Origin: Polyangiaceae bacterium
GTDB taxonomy: Bacteria; Myxococcota_A; Polyangia; Polyangiales; Polyangiaceae
Direction: 5' to 3'
DNA length: 64,000 bases
NCBI GenBank assembly: GCA_016929495.1
Contig: JAFGIS010000355.1
Location: 1 to 64,000, forward strand
In this document: piece after piece, positions 8,795 to 16,909 of the stretch
How positions within the stretch are numbered: position 1 is the first letter of the stretch
Layout: each line of letters begins with the position of its first letter
Program-made: the position numbers and the translations under genes
Notes under the pieces: generated by a model
Seen by the model: only the letters and a program-made list of their open reading frames with translations
Databases searched by the model: none
What the model was told of the DNA's origin: nothing

Positions 8795-10279
8795 CTACGG
8801 CGAGGGCCCGCCCGGCCCCTCCCCCACCAGCTCCTGGTGGAGCCGGGAATGGCGTTTGCCGTAGGCGAAGTAGATCAGCAGTCCGATCGCCAACCAAGCG
8901 AGGAGCCTGACCCAAGTATCGACGGGAAGAAGGGCCATCATCGCAACGCAGCACACAACACCGGCAATCGGAACCCAGGGCACACCCGGAACTCGGAACG
9001 GGCGGTGCACGTTCGGTGCCTTGTACCGAAGCAGAAGCACGCCGGAACACACGATGACGAAAGCGAGCAGGGTACCGATGCTCACGAGCTCTCCCAGCAA
9101 GCCGATAGGAAACAGACCGGCGATGGCGGCGCACAGCACACCGGTGCTGAGCGTGGTGACGTACGGTGTTCTGAACCTCGGATGGACCAAGCCGAAAACC
9201 GGCGGAAGGAGTCCGTCGCGCGACATGGAGAAGAAGATCCGCGGTTGACCGAGCAGCAGTACGAGCACCACGGAGGCCAGCCCAGCGACGGCTGCGAGGT
9301 TCACGAAGAACCCGAGCCAGGCGAGGGCAGGGCCCGCATTCGAAATGGCGACGAAAACCGGGTGCGGCACGTCGAGCGTCGGGTATTTCGCCAGCCCGGT
9401 CATGACGAGCGCCATGAGCACGTAGAGCACCGTGCAAATACCGAGGCTCGCGAGAATGCCTATGGGCATGTCGCGCTGGGGCTCGCGGGCTTCCTGGGCG
9501 GCGGTCGAGACAGCATCGAACCCAATGTATGCGAAGAACACAACGCCGGCGCCGCGCATCACGCCCGACCAGCCGAAGTGCCCGGTCTGTCCCGTGTTCG
9601 GGGGCAAGAACGGACTCCAATTCTCCGGCCGGACGTAGAAGAAGCCGAACCCAATCACGAGCAGAACGATCGTGACCTTGACCGCGACGATGACGTTGTT
9701 GAACCGCGCGGATTCGTGAATGCCCACGACCAACAGCCCCGTCATCAGGAGCACGATCAGCATGGCGGGCACGTTGAGGATCCCGCCCGGGTTCTGGACC
9801 AAGTGGTGGGTCCCCTCGACCGAAAAGGGCGCCTGGGTCAGAGAGGCCGGGAGGTTGATACCCAGCTCCTTGAGAAAGGCCGTGACGTAGCCGGACCAGC
9901 CCACTGCCACGGTCGAAGCCCCGAACAGGTACTCGAGGATGAGGTCCCAGCCGATAATCCAGGCAAACAGCTCCCCCAGGGTCGCGTAGGCGTAGGTGTA
10001 GGCGCTGCCAGCGACCGGGATCATCGCCGCAAGCTCGGAGTAGCAGAGCCCGGCAAACAGGCAGCCGAGCCCGGCGAGCACGAAGGAGAGCACGATCGCC
10101 GGTCCGGCGAAGCGGGCGGCGGCGGTGCCCGTGAGCACGAAGATCCCGGCACCGATGATCCCGCCCACGCCGAGCAGAGTCAGGTTGGTGGCCCCGAGGA
10201 CGCGCTTGAGTGTTCCGTGACCAGTAGCCCGTGCTTCGTCCTGAAGATCGTGGATGTGTTTCTTCGACCAGATGCCCAT
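8795..10279 (-). CDS. APC-superfamily amino acid permease
   Basis: 494 residues with about 12 transmembrane segments. The N-terminal [15 protein letters not shown] is the consensus first helix of APC transporters, and [10 protein letters not shown] matches the cytoplasmic loop of the cationic amino acid transporter subgroup (YfnA/CAT-like). Predicted role: proton-coupled uptake of an amino acid across the inner membrane; the specific substrate cannot be read from the sequence. Single gene, convergent with the DedA gene and downstream of the TraB-family gene on the same strand. Confidence 0.93.
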   Translation of the reverse strand: MGIWSKKHIHDLQDEARATGHGTLKRVLGATNLTLLGVGGIIGAGIFVLTGTAAARFAGPAIVLSFVLAGLGCLFAGLCYSELAAMIPVAGSAYTYAYATLGELFAWIIGWDLILEYLFGASTVAVGWSGYVTAFLKELGINLPASLTQAPFSVEGTHHLVQNPGGILNVPAMLIVLLMTGLLVVGIHESARFNNVIVAVKVTIVLLVIGFGFFYVRPENWSPFLPPNTGQTGHFGWSGVMRGAGVVFFAYIGFDAVSTAAQEAREPQRDMPIGILASLGICTVLYVLMALVMTGLAKYPTLDVPHPVFVAISNAGPALAWLGFFVNLAAVAGLASVVLVLLLGQPRIFFSMSRDGLLPPVFGLVHPRFRTPYVTTLSTGVLCAAIAGLFPIGLLGELVSIGTLLAFVIVCSGVLLLRYKAPNVHRPFRVPGVPWVPIAGVVCCVAMMALLPVDTWVRLLAWLAIGLLIYFAYGKRHSRLHQELVGEGPGGPSP

Positions 10280-10439
10280 GGTGCCTGTCCCGGGTTGAGC
10301 CGATCGGGCGAGGACGCAACAGTCCGGCTCACCGTGCTAGCATGGGCGCTCTGCCGTGTCTCTGTCTGATGGGCCGACACGGCCCGAAGGCTTGCGATGC
10401 GGAGTGCGCCCAAGCAGGACTGACTGGACCACGAACCGG

Positions 10440-11606
10440 TCACCACAGCGCCACCAGCATCCACGCGATCCCGACGTACGCCCCCAGCGCCGAACCCAAC
10501 CCCGCCGCCAGCGTGACGAGCAACACACGCGTCAGGGGATTGCGATAGATACCGCGCAGCGTGGCGACATCGTCGTAGACCCGCTGGCAGTCCACCAGGG
10601 TGGGCCTCCTCAGCCGAGCCTCGAGCAGACCAACGACCATTCCCGTCACTCTCACGGGGCTCAGTGCCGTGACGGGCGACACGACGAGCGCCGTGAGCAC
10701 GCTCGGGATCCTGCCGCCAGCCATAGCCGTGACCACCGCGGAAAGCAGAGCGACCGGCGCGGCCCAGGCCATCAGCATCCGCAGCAATCCGTCGAGCTGC
10801 CGCTCACGGTAGGCGAGGTACGATGCGCCGAACACCACGAGAGGGACCAGCCAGCGAAGCACGCGCTTGAGCGTCGATGGCGGAGGCAGGCGAGACAGGG
10901 CTTCCCGGTCTACACGCCGACCCACGTTGGCCAGCATGCCCTGGACGTGGCCCGCTCCGACGACCGCCACGATGCGCTGCCCAGGCGCTTCCGCGATGGT
11001 GGACATCAGGTAGCTGTCCCGCTCGTCGAGGAGGGGCGCCTTCAGTCCCGGCATCTGTCGGGCGAGCTCGGCCAGCATCTCGTTGAAACCGTCACGGTCC
11101 TTGAGCCGCTCGACCTGCTCCTCGTCCACCTGTTCTTCGCCAACGAAGGGAGCAACCGCCAACAGCTCCACGAGCTTGAGCTTCTCGGTCCGTGACAGGT
11201 TGGCCCAGCTTCGCCTGAGCGTCGCCTGGATGTCGCGGTCAGCCAGGACCAGCTCGGCATGGACTTCGGCCGCCTTGCGCACGGCCGCGCGCAGCTCCGC
11301 ACCGGGTTCGACGCCGAGCCGTTTGCCGATGCGTCGCTGGTAGGCGACGAGCACGATGCTGGTGAGCAGATAGGCGGCTCGCCGCTCCCGGATCACATCG
11401 AACAGGTTCAGCTTGGCCCAGCGTTGATCGTCGATGAGGGACTCGTAGCGGGTGAGGTCGAGCTCGACACAGACGGTGTCCGGACGAACGTCGTCGATGA
11501 CCCGTTCGACTTCCTCTACGCTGCGCCGCGAGACGTGCGCCGTAGCCACGATGTGGATCTCGCGGCCCTCGATGTCGATCCGGGTGACGTGGCCTGGCTC
11601 TGCCAT
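10440..11606 (-). CDS. TraB/PrgY-family membrane protein
   Basis: 388 residues. The N-terminal domain has IVATAHVSRRSVEEV, DTVCVELDLTRYESL, and a later VVGAGHVQGM, the GxxH/Glu arrangement of the TraB (pheromone shutdown) / Tiki superfamily, whose members are putative metal-dependent proteases. The C-terminal third has about four membrane helices. TraB proteins are named from enterococcal pheromone inhibition; their role in most bacteria is unknown. The start at 11606 was chosen because the TraB fold begins immediately, and the upstream extension is Arg/Pro-rich without homology. Divergent from the PLP enzyme gene. Confidence 0.85.
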   Translation of the reverse strand: MAEPGHVTRIDIEGREIHIVATAHVSRRSVEEVERVIDDVRPDTVCVELDLTRYESLIDDQRWAKLNLFDVIRERRAAYLLTSIVLVAYQRRIGKRLGVEPGAELRAAVRKAAEVHAELVLADRDIQATLRRSWANLSRTEKLKLVELLAVAPFVGEEQVDEEQVERLKDRDGFNEMLAELARQMPGLKAPLLDERDSYLMSTIAEAPGQRIVAVVGAGHVQGMLANVGRRVDREALSRLPPPSTLKRVLRWLVPLVVFGASYLAYRERQLDGLLRMLMAWAAPVALLSAVVTAMAGGRIPSVLTALVVSPVTALSPVRVTGMVVGLLEARLRRPTLVDCQRVYDDVATLRGIYRNPLTRVLLVTLAAGLGSALGAYVGIAWMLVALW

Positions 11607-11830
11607 GCGGCGAGCCGAGCTATAGCAGCAAATCCCCACCGGACGGCTCGCGACCTGGGCGGACGTCCCAGACGAGCCGGATTTCCCGGGGGACGGGCGG
11701 CGAGGCCGGCAGCCGGTCCGAGGGGGACCGCCGCGCCTCCGCGCGGTCGAGGCATGTTTTTCCCTCGCGCGACAAGGGCAACGGTAGTAGGAGCGGGCAA
11801 CACGAACGAACAAGCCGTCGGAGGTCCTAG

Positions 11831-13036
11831 ATGCCCGGCGATAGCCATGCCAACCGCAGGAAGCGAAGTCTCTACACCGAGGCCGTGCACGCGGGCGAGC
11901 GCGAGCTGAAATTTGCGGACGCGATCACCGTTCCCATCGTACAGACGTCGACCTTCACGTTCAAGGACTGCGATACGATCCAGCGCTACACGTCGAAGCA
12001 GCTGGCTCGCTACGAATACGGGCGCTATGGCACCCCGACGCAGACGGCCGTCGAACGCAAGCTCGCCGTGCTCGACGGAGCCGAGGACTGTCTGCTCTTC
12101 GACTCCGGAATGGGCGCCATCACTTCCACGCTGCTCGCGCTGCTCAGCAAGGGCGACCACGTCGTTCTGACCGATGACGTCTACGGGCAGACGATGAGGT
12201 TCGCGACGCAGCACCTCCCGCGCTTCGGCGTGGCCTGCACGGTCGTGAAGATGGGCGACTACCAGGCCATGGAATCGGCCATCAACAAGAAGACCAAGCT
12301 CATTTTCACCGAGTCACCGACCAACCCCTACCTGAATATCATCGATCTCGAGCGCATGCGCGAGATCCGCAAGCGCCGCGGTTGCCTGACCATCATCGAC
12401 TCGACATTCGCGACGCCGCTGTTCCAGCGTCCGCTCGAGTGGGACATGGATCTGGTGATTCACAGCGCGACCAAGTACTTGGCCGGACACAACGACGTTC
12501 TGGCCGGCGCGCTGCTCGGCACCAGGCACTTGGTCGATCAGGTACGCGACTATCAGCGGGCCACCGGGTCGGTCACCGACCCGCACGCATGCTATTTGCT
12601 GCTGCGCGGCATCAAGACGTTCCCTTTGCGGGTGAAGTTCCAGACAAACTCGGCCCAGATCGTCGCGGAGCATCTGGAGCAGCATCCGGAGATCCGCCGG
12701 GTGTTCTATCCAGGTCTCCCCAGCCATCCGCAGCACGAAATCGCCAAGGCGCAGATGGATGGCTACGGCGGCGTGGTTTCGTTCTGGATCAAAGGCGATC
12801 TGGCGCGCGCCAAGAGGTTCCTCGATGCACTCCGGTCGATCCACATCGGCCCGAGCCTCGGTGGTGTCGAGACGCTGATCACGCATCCGGCCATGGTGAC
12901 CTACTATCGGATAACGCGAAAGGAACGCTACGCGTTGGGCATCACCGATCAGCTGTTCAGGCTCGCTCTGGGGGTCGAAGACCCGATGGACCTCATGGAG
13001 GACCTGGACCAGGCGCTGGCCAAGTCGGCGAAGTAG
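11831..13036 (+). CDS. trans-sulfuration PLP enzyme (cystathionine gamma-synthase/lyase family)
   Basis: 401 residues, Cys/Met metabolism PLP family. The PLP lysine is Lys215 in HSATKYLAGHNDV; the active-site region YEYGRYGTPTQ corresponds to the YSRxGNPT motif, and SLGGVETLITHPA near the C-terminus is also conserved. The family catalyses gamma- or beta-replacement or elimination between cysteine, homocysteine and cystathionine; synthase versus lyase cannot be decided here. Ribosome-binding site GGAGG sits 8 bases upstream. An OsmC gene follows after 34 bases, probably in one operon, suggesting sulfur/thiol metabolism linked with peroxide or thiol stress. Confidence 0.93.
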   Translation: MPGDSHANRRKRSLYTEAVHAGERELKFADAITVPIVQTSTFTFKDCDTIQRYTSKQLARYEYGRYGTPTQTAVERKLAVLDGAEDCLLFDSGMGAITSTLLALLSKGDHVVLTDDVYGQTMRFATQHLPRFGVACTVVKMGDYQAMESAINKKTKLIFTESPTNPYLNIIDLERMREIRKRRGCLTIIDSTFATPLFQRPLEWDMDLVIHSATKYLAGHNDVLAGALLGTRHLVDQVRDYQRATGSVTDPHACYLLLRGIKTFPLRVKFQTNSAQIVAEHLEQHPEIRRVFYPGLPSHPQHEIAKAQMDGYGGVVSFWIKGDLARAKRFLDALRSIHIGPSLGGVETLITHPAMVTYYRITRKERYALGITDQLFRLALGVEDPMDLMEDLDQALAKSAK

Positions 13037-13070
13037 CGGCCGTGCTATCTTCGCCCGGACGGAGCAACCT

Positions 13071-13511
13071 ATGAAGCTCAACCTCAGTTGGCAGGACCGG
13101 ATGGTGTTCGTGGCGGCCGCAGCAGGCTGCGAGACGAAGATGGACGCCAAGGCACCCATCGGCCAGGGCAGTGCCCTCACTCCCAAGGAGCTCGTCCTGG
13201 CCGGCCTGGGCGGCTGCACGGCCATGGATGTGATCGCTCTGATGCGCAAGCACAAGCAGAAGGTCACACGCTTCGACGTGAAAGTGGACGCCAGCGTGTC
13301 CCAGGGCGGACATCCCGTGGTGTTCACGGCCGCGACCCTCACCTTCGAGCTCGACGGCGAAGTCGACCCCTCCGTGGCGCTCGAGGCCGTGAAGCTGTCC
13401 CAGACCAAGTACTGTGGCGTTTCCACCATGCTGAGCAAGGCATTTCCCATCCGCTGGGAGCTGGTCGTCAACGGAACGTCTGCCGGACAGGGGCAGGCCG
13501 AGTTCGGGTGA
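13071..13511 (+). CDS. OsmC/Ohr family protein
   Basis: 146 residues. Two redox cysteines are in family positions: Cys49 in LAGLGGCTAMDV and Cys115 in TKYCGVSTM. OsmC/Ohr proteins reduce organic hydroperoxides with these thiols; the YhfA-like subgroup has less clear function. Thirty-four bases downstream of the PLP enzyme gene, so likely cotranscribed. Its stop lies only one base from that of the convergent sigma-factor gene. Confidence 0.9.
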   Translation: MKLNLSWQDRMVFVAAAAGCETKMDAKAPIGQGSALTPKELVLAGLGGCTAMDVIALMRKHKQKVTRFDVKVDASVSQGGHPVVFTAATLTFELDGEVDPSVALEAVKLSQTKYCGVSTMLSKAFPIRWELVVNGTSAGQGQAEFG

Positions 13512-13512
13512 G

Positions 13513-14313
13513 CTAGCCGCTCCTGCGGACCAGGCACGCCTGGATGGCCGCTTGCACGCGCGCCTGAACCTCCGGGCGCACGTGCTCGACCGCGGAGCTA
13601 TTACAGGCGGCAAGCGCCGATCGCACCGCGTCGCATACGGCCGTACAACGGGGGCAACCTTCCAGATGATGCTCCATGGAAGCGCAGTCCTGTTGCGTGA
13701 GTTCGCCTTCGAGCTTGCGGGAAAGCATCAGCACCACGTCGGGACAGCCCGGAGCCGGCACCAGACTTGGACTCTCGAGCACGGGCTGGAGCTGTTGGCG
13801 CAAAGCCGAGCGGGCGCGGTGCAGCCGGCTCTTGACCGCATCGACCGAGGTGTCGAGCGCACTGGCGACCTCGGGGGCAGTGAGCCCCTCCACGTCGCGC
13901 AGGAGGATCACCTCGCGATAGTCGTCCGACAGCCGGTCCAGGGCCTCACGAAGCGCCTGGCTGAGCTCACGCTCGACCACGATCTGCTCCGGGCTCGGCT
14001 CGCCGCCAGCCTGATGGAGCAGTACCGCATCGTCCACTGGCGGCTGGTTCTTGAGCCCCCGCCGTTTCCGGGCACACGCACTGCGCGTCAGCGCAAAAGC
14101 CCAGCTCGGCAGTGAAGACCGTCCCTGGAACTCACCGAGCTTGGTCGCGACGAGCAACAGCGCATCCTGCAGCACGTCGTCCGCGTCGTGCTCGCTTTTG
14201 CACATGCGAAGACCGAAACGGTGGATCGCCGGAGCGATCGTGGACAAGAGCTTTTCCAGCGCCTTCGGCTCGCCGCGCTGGGCTTGCTCGACCAATGCCG
14301 TCATGTCGTCCAT
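13513..14313 (-). CDS. ECF sigma factor with C-terminal zinc-finger (anti-sigma-like) domain
   Basis: 266 residues, longer than a usual ECF sigma (~180-200). Region 2 covers about residues 5-75 (DADDVLQDALLLV, LPSWAFALTRS) and region 4 about 115-175 (DYREVILLRDVEGLTAPEVA, VKSRLHRARSAL). After a short linker comes a CPDV...LEGELTQQDC...MEHHLEGCPRC segment (about 195-235) with the HxxxCxxC ligand set of zf-HC2 anti-sigma domains. I infer a sigma factor carrying its own redox- or metal-responsive inhibitory domain. Preceded on the same strand by an SRPBCC gene; a hairpin lies between. Confidence 0.88.
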   Translation of the reverse strand: MDDMTALVEQAQRGEPKALEKLLSTIAPAIHRFGLRMCKSEHDADDVLQDALLLVATKLGEFQGRSSLPSWAFALTRSACARKRRGLKNQPPVDDAVLLHQAGGEPSPEQIVVERELSQALREALDRLSDDYREVILLRDVEGLTAPEVASALDTSVDAVKSRLHRARSALRQQLQPVLESPSLVPAPGCPDVVLMLSRKLEGELTQQDCASMEHHLEGCPRCTAVCDAVRSALAACNSSAVEHVRPEVQARVQAAIQACLVRRSG

Positions 14314-14342
14314 GGCTCAAGACTCTATGTAGCCGAGTCTCG

Positions 14343-14389
14343 GGCCGGGGCCAGGGCAGGCCGCCAGTGGCGGTTTGCGGGCCCCGGCC
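14343..14389. terminator. GC-rich hairpin between SRPBCC and sigma genes
   Basis: Perfect 10-bp arms at 14343-14352 and 14380-14389 (GGCCGGGGCC / GGCCCCGGCC) with a smaller nested stem inside. It lies after the stop of the SRPBCC gene and before the start of the sigma gene on the minus strand, so it could end transcription of the first or attenuate entry into the second. There is no clear U-tract. Confidence 0.45.
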
Positions 14390-14428
14390 TCAGGGAAGGC
14401 CGCAGACGGTGTCCGGCTTCGCCCCCGT

Positions 14429-14875
14429 TCAGCCTGGAACTTCGGCTTCCACCAGCTGCGCCAACGACGCCAGCGACTCCTGCCAACCGAGGTAGCAGGC
14501 CTCCAGAGGGATCATCTCCGGTACTCCCTCCTGCACCACTCGGAGCTCCGTCCCGCAGGACACTGTCTTCAGCGAAACCGTGGTGACCATTTCGCCGGAG
14601 AGGCTGGTGTCGTCGAACCGATCCGTGTGTCGAATGCGCTCGTTCGGCACCAGTTCGAGAAACTCCCCTCCGAATGACTCGCTCTTGCCCGTGCTGAAGT
14701 TGGTGAACGACATCTCGAAGTTGCCACCCACCCTGGCATCGAGGTGAAGGACCTTGCCCGTGAACCCATTCGGCGGCAGCCATTTGATCATCGCATCGGG
14801 ATCGACAAAGGCGCGATAGACTCGCTCCGACGGGGCGCGGAGCACACGGTGCAGCTGGACGGTACCTGCGGCCAT
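14429..14875 (-). CDS. SRPBCC/AHSA1-family protein
   Basis: 148 residues. N-terminal VQLHRVLRAPSERVYRAFVD and the centrally placed TGKVLHLDARVGGNFEMSF match the START-like AHSA1 fold that binds small hydrophobic ligands. C-terminal GWQESLASLAQLVEAE is the usual last helix. Function is not predictable beyond ligand binding. The start at 14875 has AAGGTGA upstream; an extended N-terminus to 14941 lacks family similarity. Followed by the sigma factor gene 115 bases later on the same strand; SRPBCC genes are often found near ECF sigma genes. Confidence 0.88.
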   Translation of the reverse strand: MAAGTVQLHRVLRAPSERVYRAFVDPDAMIKWLPPNGFTGKVLHLDARVGGNFEMSFTNFSTGKSESFGGEFLELVPNERIRHTDRFDDTSLSGEMVTTVSLKTVSCGTELRVVQEGVPEMIPLEACYLGWQESLASLAQLVEAEVPG

Positions 14876-14986
14876 GATCGGTTCACCTTGGGATGGAGGG
14901 CTGGGGCGAAGCGCTTCAGGCGATAGGTAGGGCCCGGCCAAGGCAAGCGCAAGGGCACCGTGGCTTCCACGGGAACGGCGAGCGGT

Positions 14987-16078
14987 CTACAGCAGCTCTC
15001 GCAGTCCGCGCTTCTCCAGTTCCTTCAGCAAGGTCTTGAGATCCCTCACGGAACCTTTGTCGACGATCAGGGTGACGTCCGGCAGCTCCACCACGATGAG
15101 GTTCGATACGCCCATCGCGACCACCGGCTTGTCGGTGCCGTTGTAGATGAAAGCGTCCTTCGTGCACAGATCGACGACGTGCCCGCGAGTGACGGTCTCG
15201 TCGGGTGAGCCCTGGAGTGCCTCCTTCAGGGCACTCAGGTTGCCCGGGTCGACCCAGCCGAGGTCCGCCTTCAGTAGACAAGCTTGATCGCGAGGGATCT
15301 GAGTAAGGATGACTTCGTCGAAACTGCTGGGCCGAAGCTGCGGGTAGAGCTCGTCGAGCCTCGAACGCTCTTGTGGAGTCCCGCGGTACGAGACGATTCG
15401 CTCGACCATCGCGGCCAGATCGGGCGCGCGTGAACGAAACGACGAGGTCATGAACTCGACCGAGGTGACGAAGTGTCCGGTGTTCCACACCCACTGTCGC
15501 GACTCGAACATCTCCGCGCAGCGTTTCTTCTCCGGTCGGTAGACCCATTCTCCGAAGGAATGGAAGGGCACGCCTTCCACCGTGTTCACCGGGGCTTCCA
15601 CCTTGATCCAGCCCAGGTTGTCGTTCGCGAACCGGGGCTCCTGCGCAATGATGACCAGCCCCGCGGTCTTCGATTCGATGAGAGCCCTGCCTGCGGTGAA
15701 CAACCTGAGGAGTGTTTCCGATTCGCTGACGTAGTGGTCAGACCACTGGAATATGACCGGGCCCGTGACGCCGTCCTTTTCGAGGGTGAAGAAGGCCAGC
15801 GCGACCGCAGCCGCGACGTCACGGCGGCAAGGTTCCAGGAGGTAGTTGTGCTCGGACAGCTGTGGCAGTTGTGTGCGCAGGATGTCCGCGTAGGCGCGGT
15901 TGGTTGCCACGAAGATCCGTGAGGGCTCCACGACGCGCAGCAGCCTCTCGAGCGCCAGCTGAATCGATGACTTCGAGGTTCCCGTGTCAACGAGCGGCGT
16001 GAATTGCTTGGGGCTGTTCATTCGGCTCAACGGCCACAGCCGTTGCCCCGAACCACCGGCAAAGATGATAGCGTGCAC
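14987..16078 (-). CDS. manC: mannose-1-phosphate guanylyltransferase
   Basis: 363 residues, the length of monofunctional GMP enzymes. The N-terminus is MHAIIFAGGSGQRLWPLSR, the nucleotide-binding loop with pyrophosphorylase signature; SPKQF follows. QWVWNTGHF matches the W-N-(S/T)-G-(I/H)-F sugar-binding motif, and FDEVILTQ matches the SIDYAV region in position. It makes GDP-mannose from mannose-1-phosphate and GTP for exopolysaccharide or O-antigen. The usual FxEKP loop appears altered to WVYRPEKK. No C-terminal isomerase domain. Single gene; no other GDP-mannose genes nearby. Confidence 0.9.
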   Translation of the reverse strand: MHAIIFAGGSGQRLWPLSRMNSPKQFTPLVDTGTSKSSIQLALERLLRVVEPSRIFVATNRAYADILRTQLPQLSEHNYLLEPCRRDVAAAVALAFFTLEKDGVTGPVIFQWSDHYVSESETLLRLFTAGRALIESKTAGLVIIAQEPRFANDNLGWIKVEAPVNTVEGVPFHSFGEWVYRPEKKRCAEMFESRQWVWNTGHFVTSVEFMTSSFRSRAPDLAAMVERIVSYRGTPQERSRLDELYPQLRPSSFDEVILTQIPRDQACLLKADLGWVDPGNLSALKEALQGSPDETVTRGHVVDLCTKDAFIYNGTDKPVVAMGVSNLIVVELPDVTLIVDKGSVRDLKTLLKELEKRGLRELL

Positions 16079-16375
16079 GTTGAGACTGCGGGCGAAGGGG
16101 ATCTTCGAGTGGGGCGTGATCCGCGCTCGTGAGAGCGTCTAAGTACCAGGGGTCGCAGGCGTTTTCCACCGCCTCGACCGGGCGCCGTGGACCGAGCGGG
16201 CAGTGCGTCCCACCCAGGCACGCATGCCACGACGCCGTTTGCCCCACGTCACCACGCGAACCGCAGCGCCGGCCGGCCAGTAACGAAATCGTGGCGCATC
16301 GCGACAGGCCACTGGGCCGACACGCGTCGCGCACTTGGAAGCCCACGAGCATCGTCCCTGCCATGCAGGCGCGGC

Positions 16376-16909
16376 TCAACGCGAGCTCGGCTCGCTCGCT
16401 CTGCCCTGGACATTCTTGAGTGCATATTCATATCTGTTCTGCCACATGGGACTCAGGGGCTGATCCGTGTGTCGCAGACGCTCGATCAGTGTTGCGAAAT
16501 CACGCCTCGACCACAGTTCTTCCGCGTTCGGGAACGGCCTAAAAGGAACCAGGCTGGACAGATCGCCTCGCAGAATTTCCTGGCACTCGTTCCTCAATCG
16601 GAATGCTCGCTCTTGCAAGTCATCCAACTGCTTCTTGCCGGTGGTCGCAGTGAGCTTCCTGTCGAAGGAAGTAACGTATTGCGAATACGGAAGTTCTTCA
16701 TCGCCCAGGTTCAGCGACATGTGGCCGCTCGCGCCCCAGCCCCAACCCCATACGCGGACACTCATGGGGCCGTTGGAGTAGACAACGCGGAACTGGTCCT
16801 CTGCATCCCATTTCTTGTTGAACCCGTACTCCGTTTCCAGGAAGCCGAACTCAGCCTCAACGAACTGAACGTATTGCTCGTGGGAAGGGCGCTGGATCTG
16901 CTTTCTCAT
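16376..16909 (-). CDS. unknown protein translationally coupled to glgX
   Basis: 177 residues, no signal peptide or membrane segment. Rich in aromatic and charged residues (VRVWGWGWGASGH, FNKKWDAEDQFRVVY); the C-terminal half looks helical. I do not recognise a family. Its ATG overlaps the glgX stop codon (ATGA), so translation is probably coupled and the proteins may be needed in fixed ratio. A role with glycogen is guilt by association only. Confidence 0.75.
   Translation of the reverse strand: MRKQIQRPSHEQYVQFVEAEFGFLETEYGFNKKWDAEDQFRVVYSNGPMSVRVWGWGWGASGHMSLNLGDEELPYSQYVTSFDRKLTATTGKKQLDDLQERAFRLRNECQEILRGDLSSLVPFRPFPNAEELWSRRDFATLIERLRHTDQPLSPMWQNRYEYALKNVQGRASEPSSR

Noticed and set aside
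8645-10369. Long plus-strand open frame antisense to the amino-acid permease
   Set aside because: It mirrors the permease codons in high-GC DNA, is Arg/His/Glu-rich, has no domain, and the minus-strand permease is unambiguous.
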